From Setoptus koraiensis (lineage: Eukaryota; Arthropoda), in the NCBI GenBank assembly GCA_048013815.1, contig CM106586.1, positions 13,578,001-13,642,000 on the forward strand: 64,000 bases of DNA, in the 5' to 3' direction. Under the pieces are notes generated by a model, which made no database searches, was not told the DNA's origin, and saw nothing but the letters and a program-made list of their open reading frames with translations. Both the position numbers and the translations under genes were made by a program. Shown piece by piece: positions 13,171-25,070 of this stretch (the stretch's first letter is position 1; each line of letters opens with the position of its first letter).

Positions 13171-14917
13171 GCCCTTGTGAGCGCCTCTTTTCAGTCTTAT
13201 TTATTGGCGCGCATATTGCAAATTGCATTTTGCAAGTTGCGCGCCGGACATTGAGCGCACGGGCCAGGGCAGAGGCCAAGTGTGGACGCGCTGCGGATTG
13301 AGCGCCAGTGTGCGGCGGCGGTGCTCACTGAAGCTGCAACGAGATGAGAATAAAACAAATACTTTGCGCGGCGCCGGGCCCCATTCGCGTGGCCCGCGCG
13401 GCATTAATGATGTCGCCCCAAGAATTCCTCTGCCGGCTCGCCGGCCTGTCAGCCTGGCCGCCAGCCAGCCAGCCAGCGCGCCACGACCGAGGGCGCCAAG
13501 ACCGGCCACTCAATCACACAAACACACAAACACACAATGCTGGCTGGATAAAATGCTGGCTGGGGCCCGGTCATTAGTGTGAAACCGTTAGTTGCATTGT
13601 CTGGCGCTGCTGGCAGCGGTGCGTTGCCGTCTGGGCGACTTGTATCGCGCGGCGGCGGGCCGGAGCGACGGCTTGTTAGTGCCAATGTCAAGCTTGGTTT
13701 GCTTTGTTTACTCTGGGCGCTGGGCGCCATTGAGCTGTGGGTCGTTGTTTCTTTTGTTAGTTTGTTAGTTTGCTGTCGCTGGCGGTTGCTGTTTCTATTT
13801 TATTTTGTTATGTATGTTTATTGTCGTTGATCTTGCCATTTAGCGCCAGGCACACGACAAAAGTCGTCGGGGGCCCCCGTTGCCGACTCGACGATTGTGT
13901 CCGCCAATTGGGCCCGTGTGCTCAGCCGTGCTAACACGCGCCTGACACAACTGGCGACTAACGAGCCGGCGCTACCTAACCAAACAACTGTTTGGCAAAC
14001 TGTTTGTTGCAAACACCAGCGGGGCCTCATCAATTCTCACACCGCCACTGACACCATTTATCTATCTGTGCGTTGGCGCGTTTGCGGCCGGTCGCCCGCT
14101 GCCCGTCGTCGGCTTCCTGTGTCACTTTTCGCTGATTTAGAACGGGGCCCGTCCCCTCGGATGTTTCGCTGCCACCAGCATCTTTGAGACACTCGACCGG
14201 CCGCTCAACTTGCGCCAGCTTGCACGCCCACGCCCGACAACCGGCGTTAACCGGTGACTGGTGATTGAAAACGATAATTGTGACAAGCCAGCAATTTATT
14301 AATTATTTATTTGCACTGGCCACCGACATATAGAGGCATATAGAGCGTTTTTTCGTCACTCGCTGCTATTGTCGCTCACTCAACAATATGCACAACAAAA
14401 ATACATGACAATTTGCACAATTGCGCGCCTTTTTACCCACTTCCGGTATCATTGGTATTTTGTTCATTAGTGTCTGGTGCAGTCACTGCATAACAGTGTG
14501 TGCTGCAGTGAGTGTGCTTATGTAAGACGTGTATGCGAATGTTACGTAACGAGTTTTGTTAGTATTTTGATCGCGCTTGTGTGTGTTATCGGCCGGCGAA
14601 ATCATGACAATTTCCACGGACAAACACGCCAGCAAGACACATTGGTAAAAATACGAGCATAGATATATCCAAGATGTGAGTTAATAAGCTTGTAAATAAC
14701 GTGTACACAAAATTGGTTTGCCGATACACAAGATTGGCCTGTTGTGGCTAGACACACAAAATAAACACATACACACATGTATGTATATTTATGATAAATG
14801 CAAACACCGCATGCACACACATGCACATCCGACTCCACTTCCGGCCGCCACCCGTATCTTGTCGGTGTCGTTGAAGTTGTTGCGTCTTGGCTTGTTGTGT
14901 GGCTTTGTGGACACAAC

Positions 14918-15000
14918 AACAACAGCAACAACAACAGCGACAACAACAGCAACAACAACAGCGACAACAGCAACAACAGCAACAACAGCGACAACGACAT
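14918..15000. repeat. (CAACAG)n/(CAACAA)n simple repeat in intron
   Basis: About 80 bp of CAACAACAACAG with occasional CGACAA units, the same hexamer pattern as the coding polyQ tracts. Confidence 0.93.
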
Positions 15001-16374
15001 TGCTTTGAAATTCTCAAGCCAATGCTGCATCTTGCAGGGATGGCGGGCCTCGTGCATCGGGCCGGCCGGCCATTACTCTTCTTATCTGCTCCTCTCATAT
15101 GCGGCCTCAACAAGCAGCCGCGCTGATAGAGTGCAGCTAATGTTATAAATATAAATAAGTAAATGGATTATGTAGCAGCACATTTAGACAATAAAACAAC
15201 AACAAGATAAAAAGCAAAGATAAAAAAGATACAACTTACAATAGTGGAGCAGCACATTTATCTAGGTTAGCGGGCAAGCTGGCGTCTTGGCGATACTGGC
15301 ACCGGCCTGCTTTAAACAAAACTAAAAATAAGAATAAAATCCAGAACAGAAATTAGTTTAGACATTAGTAAGCGTTGCGCAACTATAATGCCCGCTAATG
15401 GTATAATGGCGCCCAAAGAGAGAGTGGGCCCCAAAAGAGGCCAAAGAGATTCACTTATATTTTCGATTTGCTCGCTCGATTTTCGCGCTGTTACTTGCTA
15501 CTTTCTGTGCTGCTGTTGCTGTTGTTGTTGTTGTTGTGCTGCTGTTTGATGTAGCAAATTTTATTATTTATTATTATTATAAACTTATTTAAATGACTGA
15601 ACACGATGTTGCCCCAAACAACAATTGAGGCCCGTGAGCTGTTGTGCGCGGGGTCGCTCAGCATTTTGGGGGTGGCGAGCAAAAGCGCAAAGCCACAATT
15701 TGCTGGTCGTGTTGCCAAATGGCGTCTGTTGTGACTCACTGAGGCCCGTCACTTGTCTGAGCAGCGAATCGTTTTGAGTCGAGTAGAGTTGAGTTGAGTT
15801 GTGTTGTGTTGCGTTGTTGTTCAGTTTAGTGGCCGATGATTGATGAATTATTCGTACCTGATGACGCTGCCAGCGGGCCCCACATGCGCCAAGTAACAAC
15901 GCGCCAGCACCGCACCATTGGCACTTACAACTGGCTAAACAAGCCGCTGAATAATCTGCTGCTAAATAATTCAATGAGCTTTAGTGCGTGAAATAATTCA
16001 GTTGAGTTCACAGGTAAATAAAGAGGCTCCCATCAATAATTGTATTAATGAGATACACAGACAATTGAGTGAGTGTATTGCGCAAACAATTGTTTGTTTG
16101 TTTATTTCCCTGGCTGCATAATAATAACTGCAATAATAACGGTTAATGGTGCAACGAGGAAATAAGAAATTTGTTGATTATGTGATCAACAAAAATTAAC
16201 TATTGCCACACGTCCATATATCTATATATCTATATATCTATATATCTATATAGATGTGCAACCACTGGCGGTGTTGCGTTGCCCCCGGCCCATGGGCCTA
16301 TGGGCCTATGGGCTGTCCGCCGGGCTGACCATTGCCACCAATCGCATTGCGCCATTTTGTTTACCTTCTCTCTC

Positions 16375-16558
16375 CTCCCCGGTTCTCCCCGGTTCTCCTC
16401 GGTCCTCCCCGGTCCTCCCCGGTCCTCCCCGGTCCTCCCCGGTCCTCCCCGGTCCTCCCCGGTCCTCCCCGGTCCTCCCCGGTCCTCCCCGGTCCTCCCC
16501 GGTCCTCCCCGGTCCTCCCCGGTCCTCCCCGGTCCTCCCCGGTCCTCCCCGGTCCTCC
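16375..16558. repeat. 10-bp minisatellite (CCCCGGTCCT), about 18 copies
   Basis: Eighteen or so nearly identical 10-bp units; variation is confined to the left edge (GGTTCTCCCC, GGTTCTCCTC). It is open in several frames on both strands, giving Pro/Ser-rich or Gly/Arg/Glu-rich repeats, but no splice context makes any of them a credible exon. Confidence 0.97.
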
Positions 16559-17558
16559 CACCAATTGTGCCAAACTGGCGCCAATTCACGCCCACCTCCC
16601 TGATTAGCGTCCAGTTTGAGCTGGGCCCCCGCCATGGGGATCAATGTCGCGTCAGTTGTGAGAGGCAGCCAGCGAAATGACGGCGCCACACATTTAATTT
16701 TTCTGATATAAAGCGCAATGGTGAGATTATTATTTTGATTTGCATGGACTATTATTATCATGCATATGCCATGCATATGCATGCGGCGTCTTGACTCACA
16801 ACTCGTGACTCACAACTCGTGACTCACGTGACGAGTCGTGCGTCAAACACGGATCAACGACCGTTTGAAAGACGCCATCAGCTGAGCTGAACTGTCAATC
16901 TGTTCAGCGGTGCCTGGCGGTCAGGTGCGCAAACTGATGTGAATAAAACTGAGCTGGTTGCTGGTGCGCCAGATTGTTGGCGAGTCGACAAACTTGTGAA
17001 TGGGAGCGTGCCTAAGTTGTGGTGATTAAAATCAAAATTACAGCTGCCAAAGTATTGATACATGCGCCCCAGAGATGACAGGCAGCGCAAACAGTGTGAT
17101 AGGCATGCGAGTGGGCACATTTGACCTGTTTACTGGGGGGCGCTGTCACCTTTTGATTTAACTGGCTTTGGTTGTCGCTTGTGTTGGTCATCGCACACAC
17201 ACACACAATCTAGTAAAGGGGAGAAAATAAAAGAAGAAGTGAAATAGCCAGCACGCACAAACATTTACATCCGACACGCGCGACACACACACAACAAGCT
17301 TGGCAAGCTAGCGCAAACTGACAGACTGCCAGCTTGCCAGTTAGCGATCAGCTGACAGGCTGGCAAGCTTGGCACAAGTGGCGCCAAGCGAGCTGGTGGC
17401 CAGCCAACACTAGACAAGCTTGCCAAAATTGTGTGGTGTGTGGCGCTGGTGAGCGTGGTGGCACAAAACGAAAGGTTTCGTGTGTTTGGCATGTTTGCAC
17501 ACGAGCGAGCACGTACACACTCGCCGGGTACGTAGTGGCCAGTATGTACGGTTTGTTG

Positions 17559-17602
17559 TGGCCATGATATACATATCGTGTGTATATGTTATATCATGGC
17601 CA
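17559..17602. repeat. Near-perfect inverted repeat (hairpin), arms about 18 nt
   Basis: The arm TGGCCATGATATACATAT (17559-17576) faces a reverse-complementary arm at 17584-17602 with a single-base bulge, across a 7-nt loop. No protein-coding context. Confidence 0.85.
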
Positions 17603-18790
17603 GAACTGATTGTTATTATTTTCATTATTATGATGGGCAAACTATCATTGCATTGAGAGCCATTGGCACGTATCTTGGTCCCTCTGGCCGGCATGTCCGG
17701 TAGTTGGCCAGCTCGCCCAATAGCGGGCGCTCCAGTTAGAATGGTGGCTGGGCAAACATGCAACTATATGCAACTACATGTTTGTGTGTGTGTCGCAATG
17801 CTGCATTGTTATATCGAGATCCACGACCCAAACTGACCAGCTGACCACTTCCGAGAAATAACGGTCTTGTTTGTGTGGCTGTAGGCACCGATGGGCACCG
17901 ATGGGCACCGCCAACGCCGCACAAACAAAACAAGTGCCCAAGCGGCCGACGAGCGCATTTGTTTCGAGCAAAGTGACAACGCACACGCACAGCAAACAAG
18001 CGTCTGGCGAGCATATTGTCCTGCACGAGCTCGCCACGAGCTCGCCACGAGCCCGCAAGTGGGCCAACAGCTGATCGGTTTATTATTGTTATCATCATCA
18101 TTATTATTATTATTACTATTATTTTAGAGTCGGCGTTGGTAGTTCGCTCGGTTGGCAGTGTGTCCGAATGAGCGCCGAGAATTGATTCAGCGCATCGTTG
18201 CCATCGACGGCCAGCCAGTTGCTGTACGGGTTTACCTGAGTTGGCGAACCCGTAAAGCTAATTAACTATCGGCCTGATCAACTTGACAGTATCGAGTGGG
18301 CGCTAAAAGCGCCAAGTAGCGGCCAACACCGTACACATTTGTTGGGCTGACCTGATTCGATGTGTTTGAATTGAGTGACTCGAGCCCGGCACTTGCCAGC
18401 GCCCTCTGACACGGGGCCACACAAGAGAGAGAGAGGCCACAAGATGATCAACTATTTCGTTGTAGTGACAGCGACACGCAACAACAACAACAACAACAAG
18501 CGCCCCGTTATCATAACCTTACATAGCGGCGTTACGTAACCTGGCGAGCCAACAACGGCAACAACTGGCCATCGCGCCGTAATAATTTTCGCGCCGCCAG
18601 AGCACGCGTCAGAGCGGGCGCCCCAGTGCGCGCTATTCATCAATGCAAGCGCGTCAAAGCCAAAGCTGTGTGTGTGTGTGTGTGTCATGCTCACCCGATG
18701 GTCCAGTTTAAACAGTTTCGACAGGTGAGCTGGCCGTGTTGTTACTGCTAGCACTATTGCTATTATCATTATTATTACTATTATTATATA

Positions 18791-18827
18791 ACATAACGTG
18801 CCATATATAATGTATGGCACGTTATGT
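18791..18827. repeat. Perfect 15-bp inverted repeat (hairpin)
   Basis: ACATAACGTGCCATA at 18791-18805 is the exact reverse complement of 18813-18827, with a 7-nt loop. It lies in A/T-rich sequence inside the large intron. Confidence 0.9.
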
Positions 18828-19021
18828 AATATAATTGCTAGTGTATGCACTGCCGCCGCCGCCACCGCCGCAAACATAGAGAGTGGGCATGTTGTCAAGT
18901 AAATACAATTACGCGCCCGAATTGCACATATCGCACACTGGTGCACAGGGCCAGTGTGTTGCGTAACCATATATTGTGTTATTATATATGTATGGTGTGC
19001 ACACTAGTGGCACATTGCGAG

Positions 19022-19064
19022 TCTCTCTATCTCGGCTATCTCGGCTATCTCGGCTATCTCGGCT
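19022..19064. repeat. 9-bp tandem repeat (TCTCGGCTA) x4
   Basis: Four head-to-tail copies of TCTCGGCTA, the last ending in G. Confidence 0.9.
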
Positions 19065-21263
19065 AGCGCCAGCCAACGGCCAACGTGTTTGCACGTGTTT
19101 CGAGCTGAGCTGTCTCACACTGGCCCGCTCGCTCAATCTCTAGCTCGCCAGCAGGTAACGATGTAACAGCACGCGCACTTGATTCATTTACCTGCCTTCG
19201 CTGGGCTCGTGTGTTACAGAGTAACCGCGCTTTGTGTCAATACTTGGCTGGTGCTCTATGGCTCTATTGTTGGCGCTCCAACGTTCCAAAGTTACGTAAC
19301 GCACACACACACACACACGTAAATACACGGGACGTGGACGTGTGTGCAGAGTGAGCGGCCAATTGCAAAAATTAGACAAAAGTTAGCCAAATAAACGGCC
19401 AAATATGGCTCATGTCGCTTATAAATCAAACTACTACACCTACCTACTCAATTGTGGACATGCTGGCATGCGACGAGTGAGCGCCGTGCAAAGCGAATTG
19501 TGCACAATGGACAAAAAGCACAAAATGGACACAACACAAAAAAGGGGCCCCACTTGCCCACTGTTCTGTCCGGCACCAGTGAGCCAGAATATTTCATCAT
19601 GCACTGTGCACATTTTCTGGCGACAGCATGCACGCGCGCGTGCTACAAATTGAGGCCACCAGAGCCAGTGCATTCGAAAACGACACGTATTCTTGCATGC
19701 CTGTTCAACTATTTCTACTATTTTTTCAAATAGTTGCAACGGATATTTGAGGCAACAATTGATCAAGTCACAAGATGCTGGCTTGATCAATCGGATTGGG
19801 CCCCTCGCTCACAATAACGCCACATCTTTTCGCCAGTGGTCACTTTTGAGTGAAAGGTTTTGACTTTGCACAATTTATTACAATTTATACAGTTAATGAG
19901 TCATGCTCAAATTACGCACAATTGATGGTAAAAACACAACTGTCCATACTGTTTGCAAGTATGGTTAGACAGTGTTGTGTTTAGCGCGACAAACAATCGA
20001 GTTGCATGGCAAAAGTAATCAACAAATACAATTTGTATACTGTGATGGGCCAATTGTATACAACTTGCACTTAAACTTATCACTTTTGCAGCTCACCGAC
20101 ACCCAATGCAATGTTACCGTTACATACTGTGGCTATCATTGACACGATGAGCGCAAAGTCGTCTCATGATACAAGTGACCCATAGAAATATATACGCGCT
20201 GCCATGCTATAACTGTCATATATTATATAATATTGTATAGTTATATACAGGCGATGTGTTATGAGAGTCATATAAGTGTTGCTCGCTGGAATACAAATGA
20301 GGCCAGTGGACAGTTATTACAGTGCCATTGACAATAATCTCGGCTGTGTCGCATATGCGCTCACTCTAAACAAACAAACATTGCCAACTAGGTGCCACAC
20401 AAACGGGCCCCATGTCTCAGCGGCGCCAGATTGAGGTCAGCAGCGAATCAGAGTCACACTGCATCTGCATAATGCGCGCAAATGTGCCAAGATTGTCGAG
20501 GTCGAGGTTTTTCTTGGTCTCATTTGACTCATATATATATATATTTGATAGTGCATCTAACACCTTGCACAAGCAAACAGTTTCGTGCTCATTTAATCGG
20601 TGAAAAACCGTCGAAATCTTGTTGCCGACCAGCAGACAATTGTATTGCATATTATTGGTTCGTTTCTTCGCTTCGGGGAACCATTTCAGGATTTCTGGTC
20701 ATTTCCAACGCTAACCACTGACACTGATCACCGCCATCTGCGGCCATTGGTCAGCCTTCGACCAAGTGCGGCGCAGATGGCATGTTACCCGTGGGTACAC
20801 TTGCGGCTTGTAGATGACGCTGAAACCGATAAATTACTCAGAACTCTATCTGCACCGCTGAGTAGGTCCAAAACCGATCCAATGTCTCATTTCAGGACAC
20901 GAATTGGAAACAAAAAATTTCGGTGCAACCGAAAAATTGACAAACTGAAAAAATGAAAAACCGGAAGTAGATCGACGAGCGATACAAAGCTGGCTGAGCT
21001 TAAAAAAAGACAGCTGATTCATTGTGGTCATCGGCGAAACTACAACACAACTCGTCAGTCTGAGTGGACGCATGAACACATATGTATATTTGCAATGATC
21101 CTTTTTGCCGATAAAACTCGACAGATGAAGCTCGACATAATGAGGGGCGAAATTTTTGAAGAAGAATGAAATCTCTCGAAAATTTGTCCGCCTTTGGTGT
21201 CGAGCAGCTACTCGATATTTTCAAGCTGGAATCCGCTGTTCGGACAAAGCAAAACGTTCATTT

Positions 21264-21394
21264 CGGACTGATTTTTCTGGGTTGATTTTTTCGGACTGAT
21301 TTTTTCGGGTTGATTTTTTCGGACTGATTTTTTCGGGTTGACTTTTTCGACTGATTTTTTCGGGTTGATTTTTTCGACTGATTTTTCCGACCAG
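21264..21394. repeat. Minisatellite, about 28-bp unit, ending about 145 bp before the next exon
   Basis: Alternating blocks of TTCGGACTGATTTTTT and TTCGGGTTGATTTTTT repeat four to five times. The minus strand is open through the array and would encode a lysine-rich repeat, which I regard as incidental. Confidence 0.85.
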
Positions 21395-21540
21395 TGACTA
21401 TTAGTCAATTGCGCATCCACTATCGCACAAAGCTCAAATTAGAGAAAAAACCGACAACGATCATCTTGTTCGCATTATTTGCTGACGCAATTCATCTCGC
21501 CATTTATATCCATATCTATATATTTATCCATTATTTACAG

Positions 21541-21975
21541 GCACTGGTTAACTCTGGCAGTGCAGACGAGAAGAGCGCCGAAGATCGTCTACTGGAGTTG
21601 TTGGACCAACTGGAGGAGGCTATCACCTCGATAGGCCAATCGGGTTTATTTGAACAAAATCTGAACCAACAGATAACCACGTCGGAACGGGCGGCATTGT
21701 TATCGGGCATTGATGAGGTGAATCAGGTTCGAGCCAGATCGGCGAGACAACAGTCTGTGTTGCAATTAGTCTATAATAAACTGCACGAGGCCAATAAATT
21801 TTTTGAGGACCGCATGGGCGCCCTATCGTCGAACAGCGGCAACAGTAACAGCAACCAGCAAAACAGCGGCACAATTCCAATTGGGGCCAGTGGGACCAGC
21901 GCAGCAGCGGCTAATTCGCCATCTAGACGCAATTTATCATCGACTTTCGACAATTTCATGCAGCGTTCCTCGAAG
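21541..21975 (+). CDS. Internal coding exon with helical/coiled-coil-like segment (probable PDE3 gene exon)
   Basis: The exon is bounded by a good acceptor (ATTTACAG) and donor (AAG|GTAACT), both in phase 0, and encodes 145 residues. Unlike the other upstream exons, its first two thirds are ordinary globular or helical protein: an acidic, leucine-rich stretch beginning SAEDRLLELLDQLEEAI and running to about NKFFEDRM, with the spacing of amphipathic helices. A Ser/Asn-rich tail and an SPSRRNLSS basic site follow. I do not recognise the family. By phase it joins the exon ending at 2301 and the exon starting at 23207. It may be a regulatory segment N-terminal to the PDE3 catalytic domain, or part of an independent gene. 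Open reading continues past the donor only into intron-like sequence. Confidence 0.65.
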
Positions 21976-23206
21976 GTAACTACCATGGCCACATTTGCCA
22001 TAATAGTAATAATCTATTCTCTTTTGGTTGCTGTTCTTTTTTCGTTTCTTTCCAGCCAAACATTGTGTTGTTTTGTTTGCCACCCACTTGGGCTCCATTT
22101 ATTTAATTAACCTGATTCTCATTTGGTCGCTCGTTCGCTCACTTGTTTCGTAGTCTCGCACACTTTGCTAAATCAATGTTATCTACACCCGACAACCATA
22201 CAGAAAAATACGCTCTGTTGCCAGCATATACAACATTGATATTGCACCTTCTCTTTTCCAAATTGCTACCTAAAATCAAGCTAGCCAGACAATGAGTCAG
22301 ACAGTGTAATGGGCAGGCACGTAGCTGGCGGTTTCGAGCGATAATGTATGTGTGTTCGGTTGCAGTTAGTAAGTTAATTCTCACTTGATTAACTTGCTGA
22401 TTTGTGCCACTACAAGTGCCGCTACGTCGTTAGTGGCTCGTGCTCGTGCAGCCTCTCAGGCTCTCGTGGTCTAGTGGTCGCTGATTGAGCCGACTAGATG
22501 TGGATATTAATCAAGATACCAATCAAGATATCAGAGAACGAAAAAAAAAAACAAAATCAAAGCTTGCCCATCGTGTTCGAGCGCTCTCTCCCTCCCCCAC
22601 AAAAACCAAAAAGATACCAATCAACTAAATTAATATTTGACCGATTTCTGGTGCACGCTTTGTTCTCGTGTAACCTCAATTGAGAAACCCATCGATCGAG
22701 TAATTCAATCTTGTCCGTCTTATTAGATTAACGGTTTCGCTCTGCCGACCTATCTCTACCAGCAAACCTATCTTTATATATGGCATGTTTAGCCGGATTC
22801 ACGCAAACAGTTGCTAATGAACTGAATGCGAAACAGTTGCGCTGCCACACAAAAGTCAATTAGCCGTCATTTTATTTTGTTGTACCACTCAATCCACTTT
22901 AGTTCAGTCCAATTTAACTCAGTTGAGTTCAATTTAATTTAATTTAATTCAACTCAATTCAATTCAATTCAATTTAGTTCGGTTCAGTTCAATTGTGTCG
23001 CGAATGTTTATTTTTGCCGGTTTGTTACTAAAATGGCCGCCCGAAATTATTTAGTTGCTCGTTGACTACTTTGAAAGTGGGTCTACAGCTGGCGCTTTTA
23101 GCTAAAACTCGCCATGAAAAAACTCGCCAACACTAACCTTTCAACACGTTTGATACATTTTGAATATGAACCAAAAACGACGCCATTTGCAACATGCTCT
23201 ATTTAG
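21976..23206 (+). other. Intron, no feature except AATTC-type simple repeat
   Basis: GTAACT donor and CTATTTAG acceptor. It contains a pentanucleotide AATTT/AATTC repeat near 22920-22985 and otherwise nothing I can support. Confidence 0.6.
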
Positions 23207-23612
23207 CGACTAAAGCGGGCCTCAGGAAACACTTCTCTAGACTCTGGCGGCACAAGTGCTGCCACCAACGGAAGTGGTGGCTGTTTGCTGGCCAACACTT
23301 CCGTCGATTCGTCGTCACACAATAATAATGGGCAACCAGCAAGCGAGCCACAACAGTCGCGTCGTGCATCGTCAAATTTTACCCGCTCTTTATTGCGAAA
23401 TTTGACCAACTTATCGGGTGGTTCGTTTGACAAGTCGCCTAGTTCGTCCAATTCCAGTTCCAATCAGCAGCAGCAACAACAACAACAGCATCGTAACAAA
23501 TCCACGAGGCCGGCCAAAAGTGACATCGCAGCAAGCAAACAGGACAAGCGGCCAGGGGCCAGCGCTAGATGTCAGGATGAGCGCCGAAAACAATTGTCGG
23601 AGCAAAATAGGG
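23207..23612 (+). CDS. Internal coding exon, Ser/Gln-rich with basic phosphosite (probable PDE3 gene exon)
   Basis: The exon starts after a pyrimidine-rich acceptor (TGCTCTATTTAG) in phase 0 and ends at a consensus donor (AGGG|GTAAGT) in phase 1. It encodes about 135 residues. Its first residues, RLKRASGNTSLDSGG, join in frame to the exon ending at 21975. In the middle, SRRASSNFTRSLLRNLTNL looks like a PKA/AKT-type site followed by a short helix. This resembles in style, but is not clearly homologous to, the phosphorylated RRS segments of mammalian PDE3 N-termini. The rest is S/N/Q-rich with a Q8 run. The phase-1 end matches the exon at 25071. An acceptor 34 bases downstream would give a stop-containing frame, so I chose 23207. 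Confidence 0.65.
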
Positions 23613-25070
23613 GTAAGTTTTGTGTTTGTTTATACGTTTTTATTTGTACACTTTATTGATTCGCAACGAATTGATTCATTTGGCCTGTCGCTGTGTTGAC
23701 AGGCCATCAGCTATCGAGCAAATTATATTTTGTGTGCCCAGCCAGTGACAGACTGTCTTGCCAGCGAGTCGGTGCTAGTAATTGCATCATCGTCGCCTCT
23801 TTGGGCCGCTCAATCGGTCGCTGACAATGGCGAGGCGACCCCAGAGCAGTTAGTGCCTGCAACTTAGTAGGTCATTGGTACTACCAATTTGGTGGGTCGC
23901 GGCTATTTATACAGCTAGTGAGAGAGAGAGAGAGAGTCGGAAATCTTGGCCACTGGCTGGCTCGGCAAACAGACGGCGAGCGATGATGCGAAATCGATGC
24001 CCGAGCGGCCGCTCTCAGTGGGTCAGTGGGCCCCCGAAGAAGCACTAAGAATCGTATGATACAGCGAGACACCGCATTAGCGGAGGCCGGCGCCATTTGG
24101 ACGGTTGGCAAGTGGCGACGGAAACGAAACAACGGCCAGCCACGAGAATGACGCGTGATCTGGCACGGCAACTCGGTTAGGCGAAAATGGAGATTTACTT
24201 ATCTAATGAGATGAGATTGCGTCAGACGCTGCTCGTCTACGTGCCGCATTTCGCTGGTGGCCGCTGGCTAGGCCCGGCGAGTTTGCAATATATAATTTGC
24301 AACGACAAATACGGCGAAATAGTAGCAACAACTTTAATGACACACACACGATAATAGTAATGACAATGGCACCCGTTGTTGTTGTTGCTGCTGTTGTTGC
24401 TGTTGTTGTTGTTGCTGTTGTTGTTGTTGGCGCTGCCGTTGGCGAGTGTCGCTCGGCCAACGACAACAAGTGACGGTTATTATTTGTTTTTGTTGTTGCT
24501 CATTCAAGTGTAAAGTGGCTAGCTGGCTACGACGGCCAATCTATTGGGGGCATCTATTATCAGCGCGCTTATCCACGTAGCCAGCAACGCAGTTGCAAAT
24601 GGGGGGCCCACCGATGATAGATATAGTGCAATGCAGATGATGTGCAGATAAAGTGAAAAGTGAGCAGCTTGCCAGATTTCAATTGAACCCGCTGGCTGGC
24701 TGGCTGGCTGGCCGGTCGACGGGCCGGCTCAGAGGCAGCCAGCCAGCCAGCCAAAAATCGCTGACCAGCGGAGCCCCACACTCGAGCACAGCGGCAACAA
24801 CTGACTCATGTAACTGTTGTCGCGGGCCCACTGATACGGCCCCATACAGCCCGATAGAGCGGTCGAATTGGCTTTGATTCTCTCTATCTCTTTGATTGTA
24901 TCATTTAACTACAACTACTTCTACTATTTCAACACCATTCTATTGACGCGATGTAATATGATGTGTCGCGCAATATGCCCTGATATATATATATGCCCTG
25001 CCTATGATACGTCCCTGGCCGTGCCATCTGATCGGGGGCTCGATTTGCGATGCATAAATGATGAGTCCAG
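23613..25070 (+). other. Intron with (GTT/GCT)n and inverted GCCA arrays
   Basis: Donor GTAAGT and acceptor GAGTCCAG. It contains a complement-strand CAA/CAG tract (about 24375-24430), an inverted tetranucleotide array (24690-24752) and (AG)n at 23921-23937. No coding exon was recognised. Confidence 0.55.
24690..24752. repeat. Inverted (GGCT)n ... (AGCC)n tetranucleotide array
   Basis: Five GGCT tetramers at 24691-24713 face about four AGCC tetramers at 24735-24752, so the strand can fold into a long GC-rich hairpin with a 21-nt loop. The same tetramers occur singly across the GC-rich parts of the window. Confidence 0.9.

Larger units (their letters stand above)
2302..21540 (+). other. Large intron (about 19.2 kb), GC-rich, repeat-laden, no gene recognised
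   Basis: This lies between the donor at 2302 (GTGAGT) and the acceptor before 21541 (TTTACAG). I find no convincing coding exon on either strand; long open frames here are translations of simple repeats. It holds (CAA/CAG)n tracts (6776-6935, 14918-15000 and, as the complement, about 11914-12030), GCCA/GGCT tetramer clusters, GGGCCC palindromes, several minisatellites, a (CA)n tract and hairpins, listed separately. Three parts lack the usual motif style and look like decayed mobile DNA (about 9080-10210 and 20580-21260) or a minisatellite (21264-21394). Separate genes inside it cannot be excluded without transcripts. Confidence 0.5.

Noticed and set aside
16230..16782. Six overlapping Pro/Ser/Arg/Gly/Glu-rich frames
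   Set aside because: A 10-bp repeat leaves several frames open on both strands; there is no splice or start context.
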